Source: Verrucomicrobiota bacterium (GTDB lineage Bacteria > Verrucomicrobiota > Verrucomicrobiia > Limisphaerales > UBA11320). Taken from it: a stretch of DNA of 8,460 nucleotides. The stretch is from the NCBI GenBank assembly GCA_016871475.1, contig VHDG01000135.1, positions 1-8,460 of the forward strand. Direction: 5' to 3'. The stretch's first letter is position 1, and each line of letters opens with the position of its first letter. A program made the position numbers and the translations under genes. The notes beneath the pieces are model-generated. The model was given only the letters and a program-made list of their open reading frames with translations. It made no database searches and was not told the DNA's origin. This document shows, piece after piece, positions 1-7,103 of the stretch.

Positions 1-3000
1 ACGGATCTGCAGCAAGCGCATCTCGACTGGGTGATCGGTCGCTACACTTCGCAAACACCGGCGTCCAAGGCTTACGCACAAAAGTATCGGAGTCGTCTGG
101 CTGACCCGCGTGCAGTTGCAGGATTCAAGCTGAACTGGAAGGAGATGGTTTACCCCATCGTGACCCAACGATCCGCCGGGGCTTACCTATGGGATCTGGA
201 TGGGAACCGCTGGGTGGATGTAACGATGGGGTTTGGTGTTGCCTTGCTGGGTCATTCCCCGCCTTTCCTGACCGAAGCCATCAAACGCCAGCTCGACCTC
301 GGGGTGGAAATCGGTCCTCAGTCGCCGCTGGCAGGAGAGGTTGCAGATTTGATTTGTGAGATGACAGGGATGGAACGCGTTACATTCTGTAACACGGGCT
401 CCGAAGCGGTGATGGCAGCACTCCGGATCTGCCGAACAGTCACGGGGCGAACGCGCGTGGTCCTGTTCTCTGGTGCCTACCATGGAACCTTCGATGAGGT
501 CCTCGTGAAGGGCACGTGGAAGGATGGAGAACCCAGAACCCTTCCGCTCGCCCCGGGTGTCGCGCCGAATCTGGTCGCTGAAGTCACCGTGCTTGAGTAC
601 GGATCACAGCGATCCCTGGATTGGATCCGGGAGAACGCCGGGTCGCTCGCAGCCGTGCTGGTGGAAACGGTCCAGAGCCGGCATCCCGATCTCCAGCCTC
701 GCGAGTTCCTGCATGAGATACGCAGGATCACTCAACAGTCCGAAACGCCCTTGATCTTCGATGAGGTCATCACCGGGTTTCGCTGCCATCCAGGAGGCGC
801 ACAGAAGGTGTTCGGCATCGAAGCCGATCTGGCAACCTACGGAAAAATCGTGGGTGGAGGCATGCCATTTGGTTTTATCGCAGGCAAGGCATGGCTCATG
901 GATGCCTTTGACGGTGGTTTCTGGCAGTTTGGGGACAACTCATTTCCACAGACAGGAGTCACCTTCTTCGCAGGCACGTTCGTGCGGCATCCGTTGGCCA
1001 TGGCAGCCGCACGAGTGATTTTACAGCATCTGAAGCAAGGCGGCGCGGAGATCCAGAACTCCATCACACGGAAAACAGATTCGCTCATTGGTGATCTGAA
1101 TGCCTACTTTCAGCAGCACCAGGTACCCATCCATCTCGAGAGGTTCACCAGTGTTTGGTACCCGCACTTCGGTGCCGAGGTGAAGCATGGATCGCTGCTC
1201 TACTATCATCTGCGGGAAAAGGGGCTTCACATATGGGAAGGCAGACCGTGCTTCCTTTCCACGGCGCACTCCGATGAGGACCTCGCGTTCATCGCCAGGG
1301 CCTTCAAGCTCAGCGTGGCTGAAATGCAGCAGGGGGGCTTCTTGACTGGATCCAGCGCTACGGAGTTCGAGTCCGAAGCACGACAGCGCAAGGAAGGAAG
1401 TGCGCGAGGCGTCCAGACTTCCAGGCAGACAGCTAGAACCCCGGAGCCTTTCCCAGTGACGGTGGCGCAGCGGGAGATGTGGGTGTCGACGCAGTTCAAT
1501 CCTGATGCCTCGGGAGCTTTCAATGCATTGTTGGTGATCGAGCTGAATGGAACTTTTGTTGAGGAGGCGTTTGAGAAGGCCGTGCAGGAGGTCGTGAATC
1601 GCCATGAAGCCTTGCGCGCATTCTTTGATGCCAATGGGGAGATGATCCAGATTGCTTCCCACCTGCGAGCCAGGGCGGTGGTTCACAATTATCGGGATCT
1701 GCCCCCTCACGAACGTGAACCCCGGCTGAATGCGTTTTTGGAAGCTGAGGCCCGGCACCTTTTTGACCTCTGTTCCGCGCCCCTGTTCCGCTTTCATCTC
1801 ATCGCACTCGATCTGCGCAAGCACGTGGTCGTGTTCCATGTGAACATGTCGGTGTGCGATGGATGGAGCATCAACCTGATTCTTGAGGAGCTGGGCGAGA
1901 TCTATTCGGCGAAGGTGGAGGGGCGAGCTCCGAAGCTTCAGGAGGTGCTCCCGATGAGGCGTTATCAGGAGTGGCTGGCTGAGGAGCCTCAGAGGCAGGC
2001 TGGCATCCAGGCGGAGGATTTCTGGGTCAAGGTTCATCGCGAACCCGCCGCGCCCGCGCGGTTGCCATTCACTCATCCGCATTCCGTTCGCAGAACCTAT
2101 CGAGCATCACGAGAAACCGCACACCTTTCGACCCAAGAGGTTGACGGGCTTAAGAAGTCCTCACGTGCCACAGGAGTGACGACCTTCGCATTTCTTCTGG
2201 CAGCAGCCCAGGCATGGATGGCGAGACTCTCGGGGTCTGGCGATACCACGCTGGCCGTTCCTTTTGCAGGCCAGGCGGCCATGGGCAACGTCCCCCTGTC
2301 AGGTCAATGCGTGCATTCCCTGCCTGTGCGTTGTCGCCAGAGCCTCCAGGCCTCCTTCTCAGACTGGGTGAAGGATGCCCGCACAGCCGTTCTGGATGCG
2401 CAGGAGAACTGGTGTGCGGGGTTTGGAAACATCTCCCAGAGGCTCGGTCGCCGCGTTGCGCCCGGTGAACTGCCGCTCGCTCCCGTGCTCTTCAACCTCG
2501 ATCCACCTCTCTCCAGCGTTCACTTCAGTGGGCTGAACCATGCTGTGCGGTCCGGGCCAAGAGCGTATTTCCAATACGACGCTGGATTGAACCTGTTGGA
2601 GGACCGCTCCGGATTGATCGTCGAGCTGGACTACAATGCGGCGCTGCTCAGCGACATTGATGCCCGCAACTGGCTGAAGGGTTTTCTAGCCATCCTCCGG
2701 GCCGCAGTGGACAACACCACACTGTCTGTTGCGGATCTTCATGCCCCCGAGTTGAGCGGACTGCCGATCACGGCGAGTCGCTCCTCGTCAGATCAGGAGC
2801 GCACATCCACCCGCAGCAACGTCAGGGCATCCCAGGCTCCACAAACCCCCTGCGAGATCCGCCTGGCGCGTTTGTGGAAGGAAGTGCTGGCCGTGGAACA
2901 TGGGGGTGTGGACGATCATTTTCTGGAGATCGGAGGAAGTTCCCTCGCAGCAGCAAGCTTGTTCAAGGCGATCGAGAAGGAGTTCGGGAAGCGAGTTCCC

Positions 3001-3921
3001 CTCTCTCAGCTGCTTCAGACCCCCACGTTGGGGAGCCTGGCCGCAGTTCTGGAACCCGGAGGGCGAAAAGCGGAGGCGGATTGGAGTCCGCTGGTCCCGA
3101 TTCAGATGTTGGGGGAGAGGCCTCCTTTGTTCCTGGCTCATGGTGCGGGCGGCAATGTGTTGTTGTATCGCGCGCTGGCAAGACGCCTGGCTCCGGAACA
3201 ACCGGTGTACGGATTGCAATCGGTGGGGCTGGATGGGAAGACGGTGCCCCTCGCAACCATCGAGGCGATGGCCGCAGAGTATCTCAGGCACGTCCGCAAG
3301 GTGCAGCCTGAGGGCCCGTACTTGTTGGGAGGCTATTGCATGGGAGGGACCCTCGCCTATGAGATGGCGCAGCAACTGAAGGCCGCAGGCGCGGATGTGC
3401 GCCTCGTCGCGATGATGGATACTTACAACTGGGTTGAAGCTGGCGTCTCGGGCGGGCTGCGATCGGCGTTGGAGAGGTTCTATTTTCATGCAGGCAACTT
3501 TTGGCGGCTGCCCTCGTCGTTGAGACAGGAGTACATCCAGGAGAAGTGGCGGGTGCTGCGGGACGGTGAATGGCGAAACCTCCTGGGAAGGCAGGAGGCG
3601 GGTGATCGTCCGGAAGGAGCGGACGAACCTCGAATCGCTCCTGTGCAGGCATCGAACGACGAAGCCTGCCTGGCGTATCGACCCAAACCCCTGGCAGTTC
3701 CTCTGACACTGATCGTGCCTCAACTGAACTACCATGCGTATCCCGACCCGATGATGGGTTTTGCTGGACTGGCACAGGCAGGCATCGAGCGAAACGAGTT
3801 GCCGATGAATCCACACGCGATGCTCGTGGAGCCCTTCGTGGAACATCTCGCCAGCGCCTTACGGTCGAGCATCGAGAGTGCATTGCGCACCTCACCTGCT
3901 GACTCCAGACAGGCAGCCTGA
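1..3921 (+). CDS. C-terminal part of PKS/NRPS megasynthase: aminotransferase-C-PCP-thioesterase (5' end outside window)
   Basis: The frame is open from base 1, and the residues before the GTG at 31 resemble the linker that precedes such aminotransferase domains, so the protein continues upstream. Numbering is from nt 1. Residues about 20-450 are a glutamate-1-semialdehyde-type class III PLP aminotransferase: NTGSEA 131-136, YHG 160-162, Asp254 in DEVITGFR, PLP lysine Lys282. Residues about 481-915 are a condensation domain with RHEALR at 534-539, but the catalytic motif is NMSVCDG (615-621) in place of HHxxxDG. Residues about 949-1018 are a carrier protein with phosphopantetheine Ser981 in IGGSSL. 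Residues about 1030-1290 are a thioesterase with HGAGG (1047-1051) and inferred triad Cys1113 (GYCMGG), Asp1140, His1272. In known hybrids (mycosubtilin/iturin type) this aminotransferase converts a beta-ketoacyl-ACP to a beta-amine; that role is inferred here. No adenylation domain lies between C and PCP. The final product cannot be predicted. Confidence 0.93.
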   Translation, partial: TDLQQAHLDWVIGRYTSQTPASKAYAQKYRSRLADPRAVAGFKLNWKEMVYPIVTQRSAGAYLWDLDGNRWVDVTMGFGVALLGHSPPFLTEAIKRQLDLGVEIGPQSPLAGEVADLICEMTGMERVTFCNTGSEAVMAALRICRTVTGRTRVVLFSGAYHGTFDEVLVKGTWKDGEPRTLPLAPGVAPNLVAEVTVLEYGSQRSLDWIRENAGSLAAVLVETVQSRHPDLQPREFLHEIRRITQQSETPLIFDEVITGFRCHPGGAQKVFGIEADLATYGKIVGGGMPFGFIAGKAWLMDAFDGGFWQFGDNSFPQTGVTFFAGTFVRHPLAMAAARVILQHLKQGGAEIQNSITRKTDSLIGDLNAYFQQHQVPIHLERFTSVWYPHFGAEVKHGSLLYYHLREKGLHIWEGRPCFLSTAHSDEDLAFIARAFKLSVAEMQQGGFLTGSSATEFESEARQRKEGSARGVQTSRQTARTPEPFPVTVAQREMWVSTQFNPDASGAFNALLVIELNGTFVEEAFEKAVQEVVNRHEALRAFFDANGEMIQIASHLRARAVVHNYRDLPPHEREPRLNAFLEAEARHLFDLCSAPLFRFHLIALDLRKHVVVFHVNMSVCDGWSINLILEELGEIYSAKVEGRAPKLQEVLPMRRYQEWLAEEPQRQAGIQAEDFWVKVHREPAAPARLPFTHPHSVRRTYRASRETAHLSTQEVDGLKKSSRATGVTTFAFLLAAAQAWMARLSGSGDTTLAVPFAGQAAMGNVPLSGQCVHSLPVRCRQSLQASFSDWVKDARTAVLDAQENWCAGFGNISQRLGRRVAPGELPLAPVLFNLDPPLSSVHFSGLNHAVRSGPRAYFQYDAGLNLLEDRSGLIVELDYNAALLSDIDARNWLKGFLAILRAAVDNTTLSVADLHAPELSGLPITASRSSSDQERTSTRSNVRASQAPQTPCEIRLARLWKEVLAVEHGGVDDHFLEIGGSSLAAASLFKAIEKEFGKRVPLSQLLQTPTLGSLAAVLEPGGRKAEADWSPLVPIQMLGERPPLFLAHGAGGNVLLYRALARRLAPEQPVYGLQSVGLDGKTVPLATIEAMAAEYLRHVRKVQPEGPYLLGGYCMGGTLAYEMAQQLKAAGADVRLVAMMDTYNWVEAGVSGGLRSALERFYFHAGNFWRLPSSLRQEYIQEKWRVLRDGEWRNLLGRQEAGDRPEGADEPRIAPVQASNDEACLAYRPKPLAVPLTLIVPQLNYHAYPDPMMGFAGLAQAGIERNELPMNPHAMLVEPFVEHLASALRSSIESALRTSPADSRQAA

Positions 3922-4073
3922 TCCTGCGTCGCTCGGGTCGAGGGCTTCCAGTTCGTCCTGCCCCAGGCGGATCCTGCGGATGACTGGGTTCGACGGGAGT
4001 GGTCGGTTCAACCTGCAAAATAACTTTTGATAAAGGGCTTGAGCCGTGGGCTTGCGAGGTCGATAGTCCATTC

Positions 4074-4089
4074 GAGCCGCGGCTCTTTT
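4074..4089 (+). terminator. Weak candidate terminator after the megasynthase
   Basis: GAGCCGCGGCTC is a perfect 12-bp palindrome followed directly by TTTT. As a hairpin it gives only four base pairs and a four-base loop, and it lies about 150 bases past the megasynthase stop. A partial copy, GAGCCG followed by TGGGCTT, lies at 4041. This is a weak call; the palindrome could equally be a protein-binding site. Confidence 0.2.
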
Positions 4090-4179
4090 CGCACCGATCT
4101 TTGAAAGTCCCGCTTTGTTGGACATAACGATTTTTGTTTTGCCCTGCGGTGTTCGTGATTCCGAAACAAAGTCCTTGAA

Positions 4180-4198
4180 CCGTAAGTATCCATTACGG
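4180..4198. repeat. Inverted repeat, 6-bp arms with 7-base loop
   Basis: CCGTAA and TTACGG are perfect reverse complements separated by seven bases. The site lies about 215 bases upstream of the chosen start of the sialidase-like gene. It may be an operator or a small hairpin; no T-run follows, so it does not look like a terminator. Confidence 0.35.
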
Positions 4199-4277
4199 AG
4201 CCCTAAAGTTCACGGCTGCAGACAGGCCTTCACTGGAAGTCTCAAGCCATGGATTCGGCTCCACCTGTTTCACCAGG

Positions 4278-4293
4278 CAGTTCAAAGGAACTG
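4278..4293. repeat. Small hairpin CAGTTC-AAAG-GAACTG
   Basis: Perfect 6-bp arms with an AAAG loop, extendable by two G-U pairs in RNA. A six-base T-run lies about 24 bases downstream, too far for a standard intrinsic terminator. It sits about 120 bases ahead of the sialidase-like gene, probably in its promoter or leader region. Function is unknown. Confidence 0.3.
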
Positions 4294-4413
4294 TTGCACA
4301 CGGCACAGGCGGGGCTCTTTTTTCTCCACGACTGTTTGCTTCTTGTAGTTCCCACCGCTCTGGGATGGGATCCCCCCGCAATCACATCCCGGATGAATCC
4401 AGCTCATCGCTCC

Positions 4414-5424
4414 ATGAAACATTTCCCGATCCCACTTCTCCTCGCATTCGTCCTGTCTTCACAGGGTGTCGCGGCCGAACTCCGCGTGGATCGCTCAGAG
4501 TTCATTTACGAGTCCGCTCCATTCCCTGAATGCCATGCATCCACCGTTGAAGAAACCAGCCAGGGCCTCATAGCCGCCTGGTTCGGTGGCACCCGGGAAA
4601 AGCATCCTGATGTCGGCATCTGGGTGTCGCGACGAGCGAAGGACAAATGGACCACACCCGTCGAGGTAGCCAACGGTGTTCAGTCCGCCACCCTCCGCCA
4701 TCCCTGTTGGAACCCTGTCCTGTTCCAACCGAAAACGGGACCCCTCCTCCTCTTTTACAAAGTGGGGCCTGATCCCCGGACATGGTGGGGCATGCTGCGG
4801 ACGAGCTCGGACGGCGGAATCACCTGGTCCGAGGCCCGACGATTGCCTGATGGCATCCTGGGTCCGATCAAGAACAAGCCTGTTCAGCTGGCCAACGGCG
4901 ACATCCTCAGTGGCAGCAGCTCCGAACACGATGGCTGGCGGCTGCACTTCGAAAGAAGTTCGGATTTGGGCAGGACCTGGACACGGACCGAAGCCCTGCA
5001 TGACGGGAAAACCATCGCCGCCATCCAGCCCAGCATCCTTCGAATGGGCGGTGACAGATTGCTCGCGCTGGGTCGCACCCGACAGGGGCGGGTGTTCGAG
5101 ATTACCTCGGAGGATCTCGGAGCCACGTGGGGCAGGATCCAGCTTGGGCAAGTGCCGAACCCGAGCTCCGGGACTGATGCTGTGACCCTGTCGGATGGCA
5201 CACACCTGTTGATCTATAATCCAGTGACCCGGGGTCGCAGCCCGCTCAAGGTCGCATGGAGTCGCGAAGGTCGTGAGTGGAAGGATGTGCTGGAGCTTGA
5301 GAATGAGCCCGGCGCAGAGTTTTCCTATCCCGCCATCATTCAGTCCAAGGACGGCAAGGTGCACATGACCTACACCTGGAAGAGGAAGAAGGTCAGGTAT
5401 GTGGTTGCCGACTACAGACTCTGA
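4414..5424 (+). CDS. Secreted BNR/Asp-box beta-propeller protein, sialidase-like
   Basis: 336 residues. Starting at 4414 gives an N-terminus with Lys2, a hydrophobic core and a VAA/E signal-peptidase site after residue 21, so export is expected. An ATG at 4393 (seven residues earlier) would also give a usable signal peptide. An ATG at 4249 adds about 55 residues that do not look secretory, so it was not chosen. Asp-box motifs (S-x-D-x-G-x-T-W) occur at 131-138, 182-189 and 232-239, with a degenerate copy at 283-289 (SREGREW). This spacing is typical of a sialidase-fold beta-propeller (BNR_2-like). HAST near 41-44 and AWFGGTREKHPDVGIW at 55-70 recall the bacterial/plant BNR family loosely annotated as exo-alpha-sialidase. 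The classical sialidase RIP motif is not evident, so the true substrate is uncertain; it may be another acidic glycan. The stop codon overlaps the ribosome binding site of tadA. Confidence 0.82.
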   Translation: MKHFPIPLLLAFVLSSQGVAAELRVDRSEFIYESAPFPECHASTVEETSQGLIAAWFGGTREKHPDVGIWVSRRAKDKWTTPVEVANGVQSATLRHPCWNPVLFQPKTGPLLLFYKVGPDPRTWWGMLRTSSDGGITWSEARRLPDGILGPIKNKPVQLANGDILSGSSSEHDGWRLHFERSSDLGRTWTRTEALHDGKTIAAIQPSILRMGGDRLLALGRTRQGRVFEITSEDLGATWGRIQLGQVPNPSSGTDAVTLSDGTHLLIYNPVTRGRSPLKVAWSREGREWKDVLELENEPGAEFSYPAIIQSKDGKVHMTYTWKRKKVRYVVADYRL

Positions 5425-5428
5425 GAGG
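5423..5428 (+). promoter_or_regulatory. Ribosome binding site of tadA
   Basis: GAGAGG lies nine bases before the ATG at 5438 and overlaps the TGA stop of the preceding gene. It favours 5438 over the in-frame ATG at 5399, which lies inside the preceding gene and would add 13 residues not typical of TadA. Confidence 0.6.
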
Positions 5429-5437
5429 CCTTTGATC

Positions 5438-5944
5438 ATGGATGAGTCCCCCATTATCGATTTGCAGAGCGACCATTATTTCATGGGCGAGGCTTTGCGA
5501 TTGGCGGCGCGGGCCTATGCAGCCGAGGAAGTTCCTGTGGGTGCGGTGATTGTCCGGCATGGGCGTGTGATTGCGCGTGCCTGGAATCAGGTGGAACAGC
5601 TCAAGGACGCCACGGCGCACGCTGAAATGCTGGCGATTTCTCAAGCTCAGCAAGTGGTGGGGGACTGGCGTCTGACGGATTGTGAATTGTTCGTGACCAA
5701 GGAGCCCTGCCCGATGTGCGCCGGGGCGGTGGTGCACTGTCGATTGCAGCGCGTGGTTTTCGGTGTGGGCGATCCCAAAGCGGGTGCTGCAGGGGGAGCG
5801 ATGAATCTGCTGCAGTTTCCCACATTGAACCATCGATGCCTCATCACACCGGAGGTCAGGGGGGCCGAGTGTCGGGAGATGCTCGTCAGTTTCTTCCGCC
5901 AGCAGCGGCTCCGGCCGGATTCAACGGAGCAGGATATTTCTTAA
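5438..5944 (+). CDS. tadA: tRNA-specific adenosine deaminase TadA
   Basis: 168 residues, the usual size for TadA. It deaminates adenosine 34 to inosine in the wobble position of tRNA-Arg(ACG) in the cytoplasm. The zinc-dependent cytidine/deoxycytidylate deaminase signature is complete: HAE at 61-63 (zinc ligand His61 and proton-shuttle Glu63) and PCPMC at 90-94 (zinc ligands Cys91 and Cys94). VPVGAVIV at 32-39 and the conserved Asn50 are also in place, as is the GDPKAGAAGG segment at 111-120. FPTLNHR (127-133) matches the TadA C-terminal part, which separates it from guanine or cytosine deaminases. It starts 13 bases after the sialidase-like gene, so the two are probably co-transcribed, although no functional link is apparent. 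Confidence 0.93.
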   Translation: MDESPIIDLQSDHYFMGEALRLAARAYAAEEVPVGAVIVRHGRVIARAWNQVEQLKDATAHAEMLAISQAQQVVGDWRLTDCELFVTKEPCPMCAGAVVHCRLQRVVFGVGDPKAGAAGGAMNLLQFPTLNHRCLITPEVRGAECREMLVSFFRQQRLRPDSTEQDIS

Positions 5945-5953
5945 GCTGCTGGG

Positions 5954-5969
5954 CTTCGAATGTTCGAAG
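5954..5969. repeat. Perfect inverted repeat CTTCGAA-TG-TTCGAAG
   Basis: Seven-base arms with a two-base spacer, followed nine bases later by TTTTT (5978-5982). It could be a weak terminator for tadA (six-bp stem, ATGT loop) or an operator for the downstream oxidoreductase gene. The gap between stem and T-run argues against a strong terminator. Confidence 0.4.
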
Positions 5970-5985
5970 GAGTTGAGTTTTTGAG

Positions 5986-5997
5986 ATGCCCGGGCAT
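5986..5997. promoter_or_regulatory. 12-bp perfect palindrome ATGCCCGGGCAT, possible operator
   Basis: Perfect dyad symmetry, centred about 38 bases upstream of the oxidoreductase ATG and close to the inverted repeat at 5954. The position suits a repressor site for the downstream two-gene unit, but no matching regulator family is recognised and no clear -35/-10 pair was found. Confidence 0.25.
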
Positions 5998-6029
5998 AGT
6001 GCCGCGCTTTCGGTAATTCGATATAGCTT

Positions 6030-7103
6030 ATGAAACCTCTGGGCATCGCCCTTATCGGATGCGGCGGCATTACGCTGCAGAACCACCTTCCGGGACTGGC
6101 CATGTGCACCGATGTGCGCGTGTCCGCACTTTGTGACCCCGCACCGGCCACTCTCGAAACCGCCCGGCAACAGACCGGCGTGCAGGTGGCCTCCCCGGAT
6201 TATCGCGAGATCGTCAAACGTGATGATGTGGACGCGGTGATCATCGCCACCCCGAACAATGTTCATGCCGAGATTGCTCACGCCGCTCTCGCGCACGGCA
6301 AACATGTCCTGTGTGAGAAGCCTCTGGCCCTCAATGCCAGGGATGCCAAGGCCATGGCCGAGGCCGCGGACAAGGCCGGTGTCCGGCACATGACAGCCTT
6401 CACCTACCGGTTTGTCCCCGCCATGCGCTACCTGAGCCACCTCATCCGTCAAGGAGCGCTCGGGCAGCCTTATCACTACCGATCCTGCCGTCTTCAGGAT
6501 TGGGGCACTCGCAACCTGGGTTGGCGTCAGGTCAAGAAACTTGCGGGCACCGGCGAACTGGGTGACATGCTCTCGCATCGCATCGACTTCGCCCACCTGC
6601 TTGTCGGCCCGATGCAACGCCTCACCGCCCAAACAAAGATTCTTCATCACTCACGTCAGGGAGCTCCCAGCGACCTCGATGACTGGGTCGCGATACTCGC
6701 TGAATTCAAGAGTGGAGCGACCGGTGTGCTCGAAAGCAGCAAGCTCGCCAGCGGCCGTAACGAAAGCTGGCGCAGTCTGGACTATGTCGAACTCAACGGT
6801 AGCGAGGCTTCGTTCGTTTTCATTACCGGCCAGTGGAACACCCTTCAGACAGGCAAAGTCGGCGGCCCCGGGCTCGAAACCATCCAGATACCGAAGGAGT
6901 TCTATACCTGGCCAGGCTCTCCTCGCGATCCCGGGAAGGGAGATCCATTGGTAACCTTCCGTTACGATCAAGCTTTCGAGTTCATCGACGCCATCCGTAA
7001 TCAACGTCCTTGCGTCCCCAGCTTCCACGACGGAGCGCTCGCACAACGGGTGATGGATGCCGCCGTGGAATCATCCGAGAAACATCAGTGGGTTGAGCTA
7101 TGA
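6030..7103 (+). CDS. Gfo/Idh/MocA family NAD(P)-dependent oxidoreductase
   Basis: 357 residues, normal for the family. Enzymes of this family oxidise or reduce sugars, inositols and related polyols with NAD(P). The N-terminal Rossmann fold shows IALIGCGGIT (6-15), acidic Asp36 after the second strand, ATPNNVH (73-79) and the family hallmark CEKP (95-98) with catalytic Lys97. The C-terminal GFO_IDH_MocA half carries GDMLSHRID (178-186), in which Asp179 and His183 match the usual active-site D..xH pattern. There is no N-terminal Tat signal, unlike many planctomycete/verrucomicrobial paralogues, so it is cytoplasmic. The start at 6030 is the first reasonable ATG; no strong ribosome binding site is seen. 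Its TGA overlaps the ATG of the SDR gene, so the two probably act in one pathway. The substrate cannot be assigned. Confidence 0.9.
   Translation: MKPLGIALIGCGGITLQNHLPGLAMCTDVRVSALCDPAPATLETARQQTGVQVASPDYREIVKRDDVDAVIIATPNNVHAEIAHAALAHGKHVLCEKPLALNARDAKAMAEAADKAGVRHMTAFTYRFVPAMRYLSHLIRQGALGQPYHYRSCRLQDWGTRNLGWRQVKKLAGTGELGDMLSHRIDFAHLLVGPMQRLTAQTKILHHSRQGAPSDLDDWVAILAEFKSGATGVLESSKLASGRNESWRSLDYVELNGSEASFVFITGQWNTLQTGKVGGPGLETIQIPKEFYTWPGSPRDPGKGDPLVTFRYDQAFEFIDAIRNQRPCVPSFHDGALAQRVMDAAVESSEKHQWVEL

Larger units (their letters stand above)
3922..4413. other. Gene-free intergenic region (492 bp)
   Basis: No convincing coding sequence was found on either strand. The short open frames here have no recognisable domains. 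The part from about 4125 to 4145 is AT-richer (a T-rich run near 4131-4140) than the surrounding genes. The region holds a weak terminator-like palindrome near 4074 and perfect short inverted repeats at 4180-4198 and 4278-4293. It should contain the 3' end of the megasynthase transcript and the promoter of the downstream sialidase-like gene, but no promoter could be placed with confidence. The frame of the downstream gene stays open back to an ATG at 4249, but that extension does not look like a secreted protein's N-terminus. Confidence 0.6.

Noticed and set aside
31..1350. Heme-pathway glutamate-1-semialdehyde aminomutase (HemL)
   Set aside because: The domain is of that fold family but is fused to C-PCP-TE, and its N-terminal segment matches the megasynthase-embedded type.
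1021..2082. Long open frame on the - strand (353 codons) inside the megasynthase
   Set aside because: It is antisense to a gene with clear domain motifs; its translation shows no recognisable family and is rich in residues expected from a reverse-strand shadow in GC-rich DNA.
2788..3846. Long open frame on the - strand (352 codons) over the PCP-TE part
   Set aside because: Same reason: it overlaps the well-supported PCP and TE domains and has no coherent domain of its own.
31..3921. GTG at 31 as the true start of the first gene
   Set aside because: The frame is open to base 1 and the residues before it fit the usual linker in front of assembly-line aminotransferase domains. A stand-alone protein starting with an aminotransferase is much less likely.
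3284..4018. Open frame on the - strand reaching into the gap after the megasynthase
   Set aside because: Most of it is antisense to the TE domain, and the translation is Arg/Pro/Ser-rich without a fold signature.
4249..4413. N-terminal extension of the sialidase-like protein from the ATG at 4249
   Set aside because: It would place the hydrophobic signal peptide about 55 residues inside the protein; starts at 4414 or 4393 give a normal secretory N-terminus.
5399..5437. Earlier ATG for tadA at 5399
   Set aside because: It lies within the preceding gene, while GAGAGG is well placed for the ATG at 5438.
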